From: Pseudoscardovia suis
GTDB lineage: Bacteria; Actinomycetota; Actinomycetes; Actinomycetales; Bifidobacteriaceae
Assembly (NCBI RefSeq): GCF_002797875.1
Contig: NZ_PGFC01000002.1
Location: forward strand, 310,001-374,000
DNA length: 64,000 nucleotides
Direction of reading: 5' to 3'
Position 1 is the first letter of the stretch, and each line of letters starts with the position of its first letter. The position numbers and the translations under genes were made by a program. The notes beneath the pieces were generated by a model. It was not told the DNA's origin. It did not search any database and saw only the letters and a program-made list of their open reading frames with translations. Positions 58,901 through 64,000 of the stretch are shown here, one piece after another.

Positions 58901-60696
58901 TGCGACTGAAAAACGGCTTCGGTCCGTGCGGAGCACAGGACTATCTCAGCCAGGCCGAGGAATATGGCCGGCGCGGGCATGATGAGGAACGTCGCTTGGC
59001 GTATGTGGCGCTCACCCGCGCTAAGAACGAGGCATTGCTCGTATGCTCGCGCAATGCGATGAGTGCGCCTGGCACATGGCGTTGGTCGGGATTGCCGAAC
59101 ACGCTTGACACCGATGCTGGGGCATCCAATTTTTGGAGCGAGCTCTACCATGCTTACGTGCCGCAGGGCCGCGAGGAGCATCCAGAAAATGACTATGCGG
59201 TCGCTCACATGTTGCAGGAAGGCGACGACGCGGACAACGATGCGCAACAAGACAAGCAGCTGATGCAGATCCTTGCGGCGCTGTTCGCCAATAGCTCCTC
59301 GCATTCTGCAAAAGGTTCGGAGGATGCGAAGGGTACTGCAAATGGCGACCCCCGTGCCTTCACCTTCGCTCGCAGTGAGGAGGAAGCCGAGCCATTGGTG
59401 CGTGACGAGCCTCATGAACCGCTGACCACGCTTGATGGCGTCCCGGTCGTCCAGCTTGCCGATGCTGTGAAGAACCGTCTTGACGATCCGTCAACAATCA
59501 TCCCCGATGGATACAAAGTGCCCACGGGTGTCTTCATTGGCGAAGGTGCGGAGCAGTTGTCCCGTCTTGTTGTCAATGTGGCTTTTACATCCGCGGCGCA
59601 GCAGATGGCCGACAACGAGAACGAACATCTGCCGCAATGGCCATCCGATTTGCAACGCAGCACGCGTGCCGCGCTCGCAATGACCGCTGAGGTCATTGAT
59701 CCGGCATCCGGTGGCGATCTGGCACAGGATGCCGCCGATGCCCGTGGCGTGATTCCCACTTCGGATATGCGCAAGCAGGCGGATGAGCATGCGAAGCAGA
59801 TCATTGACGCAAGCGCGAAGTCCGCGAATGCAAACTCGCAAAGCGTTGCGTTGCTCAGCCGTGCGCGCCTGCTGGTCGCAGCCGATGCACAACGCCACGA
59901 GCAAGCACAGGATGTGATTGCCAGGGCGAACGCCGCGCGCAAAGGCACGAATGTTGGCACCACGAATCTGCGGTTCATCGCCTCGATCGCTGGGGACTCC
60001 GCCAAGACCATGCAGGTCGCGCGAAGCATACTGCGGCCAGTGCCGATGCCTCCGAACTCCGCGGCATCAGAAGGCACACGCTTTCACGAATGGGCGCAGC
60101 AGTTCATTGACGTGGCAACGGTTACAAAGGATGATTTGCTCTCTGGCGCGGAGTCGACCGATCACGGAGGCCTGGCAGATGTGGACTCCACGGATTCTAT
60201 GGCGACTACCGTCAATGGCAAGCGCCAGGCGATGCTTGACGATGTTGACGCCGATGATTCCCTGACCAATGCAGAGAAGGAGTGGCGTCATCGACTCGCC
60301 ACGTCGCCATGGGCGTCGCGCACACCATATGCCACGGAAGCGCCGTTGACGCTCGCCACTCCGGATGGTCCGGTGAACGGCACGCTCGATGCCGTGTTCT
60401 ACGGCGGTTTGGATTCCCCTGATGCCGAGGGCAGGTTCACGATCGTCGATTGGAAGACCGGACGCATGCCATGCACCACAGCCGATCGCGACGTGTATCT
60501 CATCCAGCTCGACGTGTACCGTCTGCTGCTCGCCAGCCAATTGGGTGTGCCGCTCGACGCCATCGACGCCACGCTCTACTTCCTGTCGCAAGCTGATCCC
60601 GCGAAGCGAGTAATCCACGCTGACCTGAAAAGCGCGCAGGACATCGAGAAGGAGATTGCCCAAGGTCGATACCTTCGCATCGACACCGATGCTTGA
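55921..60696 (+). CDS. AdnB-like ATP-dependent helicase-nuclease (UvrD family)
   Basis: This is the second subunit of the same machine. ATG at 55921 overlaps the upstream stop (ATGA) behind GGAAGAACG. The UvrD motor motifs are complete: Q-motif with IEQQRVID, Walker A IAGAGSGKT (22-30), LTFTRKAAGELL, LDEYQDTS (about 401), GDPYQAIYAWRGA (about 444), TVHQAKGLEWPAV (about 877), and YVALTRAKN (about 1026). The C-terminal RecB-like nuclease has GTRFHEWAQQF (about 1386), IVDWKTGRMP (about 1508) and QLDVYRLLL (about 1528). No Cys cluster is seen here. Length is 1591, much above mycobacterial AdnB (about 1095), through acidic insertions, for example near 180-210, 540-570 and 1100-1160. Confidence 0.85.
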   Translation: MSNSIEQQRVIDVPESSDVLVIAGAGSGKTYTMTQRIIKLICDDHVPAEKILGLTFTRKAAGELLTRVSNAVSQARRDARKAAGNAGPGDAGNVAGATNPDSAFMKPRVYTYDAFFQSIVRQYGLLIGMDPGTQPLSSAGAVQMISDIIGKNMDSLFAAHYFTGDDGNGDAAGLSPDAGSGQSNASGMSDSEDKESDAGSFEALVSDIHSLANECASSMIGADCQTIAEALDRIQRWDNQFLGQLREARAQLLGIALEDVKDPVGAVKKPQPNAMPKTAREVFSGDFEAWLHAVFDEKAWTAAVDEAKSAGLIKRRINLPKCKDSDYANPIQRYYDQVLQYLFYVTKRRNMLIPLARQFDARKREAKLAEFSDFTIAAFQLLTRFPSIGADYRRRFTHVFLDEYQDTSTTQATLLAQIFHPQDVNSTDLVSGASPRKSAVTAVGDPYQAIYAWRGASPGAFRLFREKFGITSEPYSLSVTRRNPKLVLDAANRLTDAFRKQWTPDSNVPHNKREVEVLPLKPLETEESGGAAMEASVATDANGADRAADADADPATHSPTGASCGEKAPFLGLAAFETGAEEIAAVVEFAAHAQMYKKVPNPAKPGEFEKRTPVAILFRSTRPMQDVADAISQAGMTYEIIGASGLLHRADVADLKALLEVVADHSNTPALQELLASPRFSIPHSALKKLATMATQKNIDFQYRTLEEAGYVTSDENTTESDRKDAVNRLRDDVMLPTGVFLADLLMDDDFDEQLSLLEVPDDVAFRLHEASLILRRAEKASERSLRDAMHTASAALTLPMDSSLARIVADGEGMPNSTYGAAFDAVMQQVDSYEQELPDSMHPTVRGFFAWMAVQEREPAPPAANLDQTADVQLMTVHQAKGLEWPAVAVMDMRKDTFPSSTGDNLLVVKPGSASWTEKDGPSYTATKRSWLENPTAIPAPVRADADLLPRFPHDGSSISEWNDAAGESDTDDGRSTFPTMAVRIERETLDALRLKNGFGPCGAQDYLSQAEEYGRRGHDEERRLAYVALTRAKNEALLVCSRNAMSAPGTWRWSGLPNTLDTDAGASNFWSELYHAYVPQGREEHPENDYAVAHMLQEGDDADNDAQQDKQLMQILAALFANSSSHSAKGSEDAKGTANGDPRAFTFARSEEEAEPLVRDEPHEPLTTLDGVPVVQLADAVKNRLDDPSTIIPDGYKVPTGVFIGEGAEQLSRLVVNVAFTSAAQQMADNENEHLPQWPSDLQRSTRAALAMTAEVIDPASGGDLAQDAADARGVIPTSDMRKQADEHAKQIIDASAKSANANSQSVALLSRARLLVAADAQRHEQAQDVIARANAARKGTNVGTTNLRFIASIAGDSAKTMQVARSILRPVPMPPNSAASEGTRFHEWAQQFIDVATVTKDDLLSGAESTDHGGLADVDSTDSMATTVNGKRQAMLDDVDADDSLTNAEKEWRHRLATSPWASRTPYATEAPLTLATPDGPVNGTLDAVFYGGLDSPDAEGRFTIVDWKTGRMPCTTADRDVYLIQLDVYRLLLASQLGVPLDAIDATLYFLSQADPAKRVIHADLKSAQDIEKEIAQGRYLRIDTDA

Positions 60697-60709
60697 CAGC
60701 GCGGCCGCA

Positions 60710-60750
60710 TGTCAACTTGGGTTGCGCTATTGGCGGAACCCAAGTTGACA
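60710..60750. repeat. 14-bp perfect inverted repeat after the helicase operon
   Basis: TGTCAACTTGGGTT at 60710-60723 and AACCCAAGTTGACA at 60737-60750 flank a 13-base loop. No T-run follows, so it is either a poor terminator or a protein-binding site. The surrounding 223 bases to the next gene hold no other recognisable feature. Confidence 0.85.
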
Positions 60751-60919
60751 GCTCCGGGTAGCGTGGAGTGCGTGAGGGGCGATCACCAGGCGTTTGCGCT
60801 TCAAGATACCCGTCGCTTGCTGATGCACGTCCGTCGAGATGTCGTCGACTGACATCAGCGAAGTGTCGGGAATCCGCCATGGTGCGACTCCTTGCTGTTA
60901 TGAACGGAGGAGATATCTA

Positions 60920-61633
60920 ATGACACTGGCGCACAGCAACGCGCGGCAGCGGGAGCATATCCATCATGCGTCATGCGCTCAGACGGTGCATGATGACGGT
61001 GGTGCATGCGAACATGTGGCGTTCAGGCCGGTCACGTCTGATGACGCGGATGAGCTGGCAGCCCTTAACATGCACACGTGGTTTCCCAAAGACCTGTATT
61101 CATACGCGCAGACAAGGCATTACGCGGCGCGTCTTGACGTGCTGCACTACCTGCGTTCCAGCACGTATGGAGAGGTGGCGACGCTGCGGGGCACAATCCT
61201 TGGCGTGGTGCTCGGGGCGGTCGAAGGCAAAAGACCAATCGTGCCTGCGGCAGCGGGATGGTATCGACAGGCGCATGTCAATGCGCCCATGGTTCCCGAA
61301 GGCATAACGGTGCGTCGCAATCTCGACAAGGAAATTCGCACCGACCTCGCATTGGAGCGTGACGTGCGCAAGGATGTTCCCGCTGAGCTCCAACTGTTCA
61401 TCGTCTCCGCCGCCGCACGCGGCAAAGGCGTGGGCGGTCAGCTCTACAGCAGGTTCCTGGCGCATTTGCGCGAATGCGGCGAAAAACGCTACTTCCTCTA
61501 CACCGACAGCGACTGCGACTACGGCTTTTATGAAGCCCATGGGCTCACGCGGGTCGCGCAAGGAACCGGAGACGATTACACCGGTTCAGGCAGGACGCTC
61601 GACAAATTCATTTATGTCGGCAAGCTCTCGTAG
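60920..61633 (+). CDS. GNAT family N-acetyltransferase
   Basis: This is an acetyl-CoA-dependent acetyltransferase of unknown target. The ATG at 60920 has GGAGGAGATATCTA before it; a longer reading from 60839 is less well supported. The 237-residue product has a His-rich N-terminus and a GNAT core with FRPVTSDDADELAAL at the start. The acetyl-CoA-binding motif A reads LFIVSAAARGKGVGGQLYSR (about residues 155-175), followed by FLYTDSDCDYGFYEAHGLTR. The neighbours give no clue to its substrate. Confidence 0.85.
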   Translation: MTLAHSNARQREHIHHASCAQTVHDDGGACEHVAFRPVTSDDADELAALNMHTWFPKDLYSYAQTRHYAARLDVLHYLRSSTYGEVATLRGTILGVVLGAVEGKRPIVPAAAGWYRQAHVNAPMVPEGITVRRNLDKEIRTDLALERDVRKDVPAELQLFIVSAAARGKGVGGQLYSRFLAHLRECGEKRYFLYTDSDCDYGFYEAHGLTRVAQGTGDDYTGSGRTLDKFIYVGKLS

Positions 61634-61868
61634 CGGTGTCTGCAGGTTGCGCAAGCCATATGACCGCGCAACCCATCCGCACGCTCGCTTGTCCCAACCG
61701 GCGACACCAGCCGTCAATCCGACGCGCAGACCAGTTGATCCACAAACTGCCTAACCGACCCGTCCGGTGCGTTTCAACCAACACGCCCGGTCTCCACCCC
61801 ACCCTCAGTCCACTCCAGCCGGCATGCACACCATTGCCATGCCGCAGATCTGCATGAAAGGAATGACC
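61634..61868. other. Gap between the acetyltransferase and the MFS gene
   Basis: No gene is supported. An 8-bp inverted repeat, GGTTGCGC at 61644-61651 with GCGCAACC at 61665-61672, lies just after the acetyltransferase stop and lacks a T-run. The last bases carry AAAGGA, the binding site for the MFS gene. Confidence 0.4.
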
Positions 61869-63209
61869 ATGGCCTCGCCATACGCGCGCATATTCTCCCT
61901 GCCGGGCGCTCCCGCCTTCGCGATTTCCGGCATGGTGGCGCGCCTGCCGATGTCCATGACAAGCTTGGGCATCGTGCTGGCCCTCAACAACTTGTATGGC
62001 AATTGGACGGTGGCCGGCACCATGAGCGCCGTATGCGTGCTCGCCATGGGTGTCGCCACTCCGGTCTACGCGCGTCTGTTCGACCGCCATGGGCAGAGCC
62101 GTGTAGGATGGCCAGCGCTTGCAGCGCAAGTCTCCATGCTCGTGGCTTTCGCCCTGGCAGCCATGATGCGCGTGCCATTGCCTGTTCTGTTCGTGCTCGC
62201 CATAGGGATTGGCGCCACGCAATTCGCGTTCGGCGCCCTCGTGCGCACCCGCTGGTCGTGGGCATTGCGTGACGTGGGCGACCCGAATTTGCTCAACACA
62301 GCGTATGCATTCGAATCAGCCGTGGACGAAGTCGTGTTCATCCTCGGACCGATCATCACCGCGGGTCTGGCCACCATGATTCATCCGGTCGTGCCGTTCT
62401 TTGTGGCGGCCGCCGCGGTGGGCATCGGCGGCGCCACCTACTTTCTGCAAAAACGCACCGAACCGCCTGTCGCGATTCTCACACCGGTAAATATCAAGGC
62501 GGGGGGTGCTGCGACGTCTGACGCGGCACACGCTGCGGCGGCTGATGGCGTCGTGGTTGATGGATCCGCCGCAGATGGTGCGACGTCACGGATGCGTGCG
62601 GTCGCAGATCCGTCGAAACACACGGCACTGCAATTCCCGGGCATATTCATGCTCATGGTCATGTGGGTTGTGTTCAACATGTGCTTCTCGATGTTTGATG
62701 TATCCATGACCAGCCTGACCAAGGCGCTGGGGCGCGCGAGCATCGTGGGCGTGCAGCTGGCCATGTTCGCGGTGGGCTCATGCATCGGTGCGCTTGTATT
62801 CGGCAGCATCCGGTTGCGCGGATCCCATTGGACACACATGCTGGTGTTCATGACCTACCTCACGCTCGGTTTCGTAGGCATCTATCTGGCGGGGAGCAAT
62901 CTGCTGCTCATTGGCGCCATCGAACTCATCGCCGGGCTGGGCGTCGCTCCGATTTACGCGACCGGCAACCTTATTGTCAAACAGACCGTGCCGGCGAACT
63001 TCCTGACGGAGGGACTGTCGTGGCTGAGCACATCCGTGAACATCGGGCAGTCCATTGGCTCCACCATCGTGGGCATCGTGCTTGATGCGCACGGCCCTGC
63101 CGCCGGCCTTGCCCTGCCGATGATGGCGTGCGCGGTATCGATTCCGCTGATCGCGCTTTCCGCTTTGTCGGCCCGCCGCGGTTTGCGACGAGCAGGCAAG
63201 AGCGAGTGA
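61869..63209 (+). CDS. MFS transporter
   Basis: This 446-residue membrane transporter has twelve predicted helices. The ATG at 61869 is chosen because TGAAAGGAATGACC precedes it and the first helix region (ISGMVARLPMSMTSLGIVLAL) then lies close to the N-terminus. The loop after helix 2 has ARLFDRHGQSRVGWPA, a degenerate MFS A-motif. The central loop between the two halves is long and Ala/Asp-rich (about residues 210-255), as if duplicated or expanded. The substrate is unknown. Drug-like or metabolite export is possible, but nothing in the sequence decides it. Confidence 0.85.
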   Translation: MASPYARIFSLPGAPAFAISGMVARLPMSMTSLGIVLALNNLYGNWTVAGTMSAVCVLAMGVATPVYARLFDRHGQSRVGWPALAAQVSMLVAFALAAMMRVPLPVLFVLAIGIGATQFAFGALVRTRWSWALRDVGDPNLLNTAYAFESAVDEVVFILGPIITAGLATMIHPVVPFFVAAAAVGIGGATYFLQKRTEPPVAILTPVNIKAGGAATSDAAHAAAADGVVVDGSAADGATSRMRAVADPSKHTALQFPGIFMLMVMWVVFNMCFSMFDVSMTSLTKALGRASIVGVQLAMFAVGSCIGALVFGSIRLRGSHWTHMLVFMTYLTLGFVGIYLAGSNLLLIGAIELIAGLGVAPIYATGNLIVKQTVPANFLTEGLSWLSTSVNIGQSIGSTIVGIVLDAHGPAAGLALPMMACAVSIPLIALSALSARRGLRRAGKSE

Positions 63210-63450
63210 GAATGGCGGGTGTGAATGGACGTCGCGCTGATAGCCTGCCACATCCGTAGTGCCATCGCACAGGAGTCCACTTGCCATAGGCCGAGGCCTG
63301 ACGGTGAAAGGATGGCGGGCAACCCAGTGATTCTGTAGCGCCCGTCGAGTAAAACAGGGTGAAGAAGCGGTTTCGGCGGTGGCCCCAACCGCAGTCATTG
63401 CCGGCGCTGCCGGCATCGCACAGGAACATCGATACAACGGAGGAATCATC
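63210..63450. other. Gap upstream of dapB
   Basis: There are 241 bases without a credible gene. A GCCGGC-based inverted repeat (GCCGGCGCTGCCGGC, about 63399-63413) and the dapB binding site ACGGAGGAATC are visible. I see no clear promoter. Confidence 0.4.
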
Positions 63451-64000
63451 ATGACGATTCGAGTCTCAGTGGTGGGCGCCAAAGGGCGCATGGGAGCGAC
63501 TGTCGTGGGCGCGGTCCAGTCGGCGCCGGACATGGAGCTCGCACTCGCCCTCGACGCGGGCGACGACCTTACGCAGATCACCCCAGCCAACACCGATGTC
63601 GTCGTGGAGTTCACGGTTCCCGCTGTGAGCCTCTCCAATGTGCTCACGCTCGTGGGGCAGGGTGTGAACGTCGTTGTCGGCACCACCGGCTGGACCGATG
63701 AGAAGCTCGCCCAAGTGGGCGAGGCGCTGGCGGCGCATCCCGACAATTCCGTGTTCATCGCCCCGAACTTCGCCATCTCCACGGTGCTCGCCGAGCATTT
63801 CGCCGCCCAGGCAGCCCGTTACTTCGAATCCGTCGAAATCGTGGAAATGCATCATCCCAACAAGGTGGACGCGCCTTCCGGCACCGCCATTCACACCGCT
63901 CACGTCATTGCCGCCGCCCGCAAGGAAGCGTCCATGCCGCCGATCCCTGACAACACGCAGACCGACGGCGGCTCCCGCGGCCAGGTCGTTGACGGCATCC
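63451..64000 (+). CDS. dapB: 4-hydroxy-tetrahydrodipicolinate reductase (3' partial)
   Basis: DapB performs the NAD(P)H-dependent second committed step of the lysine/diaminopimelate pathway. The ATG at 63451 has ACGGAGGAATC before it. The Rossmann motif VVGAKGRMG (residues 7-15) and the catalytic block EMHHPNKVDAPSGTA (about 131-145) are intact. NFAIS precedes it, and VVGTTGW marks the cofactor region. The window ends after 183 codons, so roughly the last quarter is missing. Confidence 0.97.
   Translation, partial: MTIRVSVVGAKGRMGATVVGAVQSAPDMELALALDAGDDLTQITPANTDVVVEFTVPAVSLSNVLTLVGQGVNVVVGTTGWTDEKLAQVGEALAAHPDNSVFIAPNFAISTVLAEHFAAQAARYFESVEIVEMHHPNKVDAPSGTAIHTAHVIAAARKEASMPPIPDNTQTDGGSRGQVVDGI

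Noticed and set aside
60710..60750. Rho-independent terminator after the helicase operon
   Set aside because: The stem is perfect but is followed by GCTCCGGG, without any T-run, so I list it as an inverted repeat instead.

Overview
The window is one piece of a high-GC Gram-positive chromosome and looks like Bifidobacterium. The evidence is a single giant type I fatty acid synthase (about 3,160 residues) with a separate AcpS next to a biotin-dependent acyl-CoA carboxylase, an actinobacterial S10-spc-alpha ribosomal cluster without rpsD or map, a zinc-type S14, a TTG-started RpoB, and an SOS box of the CGAAC-N4-GTTCG type. I do not assign a species.

Layout. (1) 1-16135: the tail of the S10 operon (rpsS, rplV, rpsC, rplP, rpmC, rpsQ), the spc operon (rplN to rplO, then secY and adk) and the alpha operon (infA, rpmJ, rpsM, rpsK, rpoA, rplQ). 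A lemA plus DUF2207 membrane-protein pair sits between adk and infA, preceded by a terminator and two short tandem repeats. (2) 16307-17520: truA and tRNA-Ser(CGA). (3) 17521-18936: about 1.4 kb without a protein gene, holding a strikingly regular array of eight 71-73-nt units built from alternating inverted half-sites. (4) 18937-22702: a sugar module of ROK regulator, PfkB fructokinase and MFS sugar permease. (5) 22985-25209: a membrane-tethered DUF1524/Excalibur nuclease overlapping or abutting a patatin-like phospholipase. (6) 25227-33284: rpoB and rpoC behind a clear promoter. (7) 33617-51123: a lipid-synthesis supercluster of PucR-type regulator, bioY, birA, acyl-CoA carboxylase alpha and beta subunits, fas and acpS. 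(8) 51205-60696: an SOS box followed by two overlapping helicase-nuclease genes of AdnAB type. (9) 60920-64000: a GNAT acetyltransferase, an MFS transporter and the start of dapB.

How it fits together. Region 7 is a coherent pathway. BioY imports biotin, BirA attaches it to the carboxylase alpha chain, the carboxylase makes malonyl-CoA, and FAS-I, activated by AcpS, turns it into fatty acids. The PucR protein is probably its transcriptional regulator. The bioY/birA intergenic region carries three copies of one 18-bp operator although this BirA has no DNA-binding domain, so the regulator reading it is unknown. Region 8 is a double-strand-break resection machine under apparent LexA control.

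The strongest candidate for something undescribed is the array at 17838-18400. Its mismatches become G-U pairs if the plus strand is transcribed, which suggests a structured RNA rather than a simple DNA repeat.
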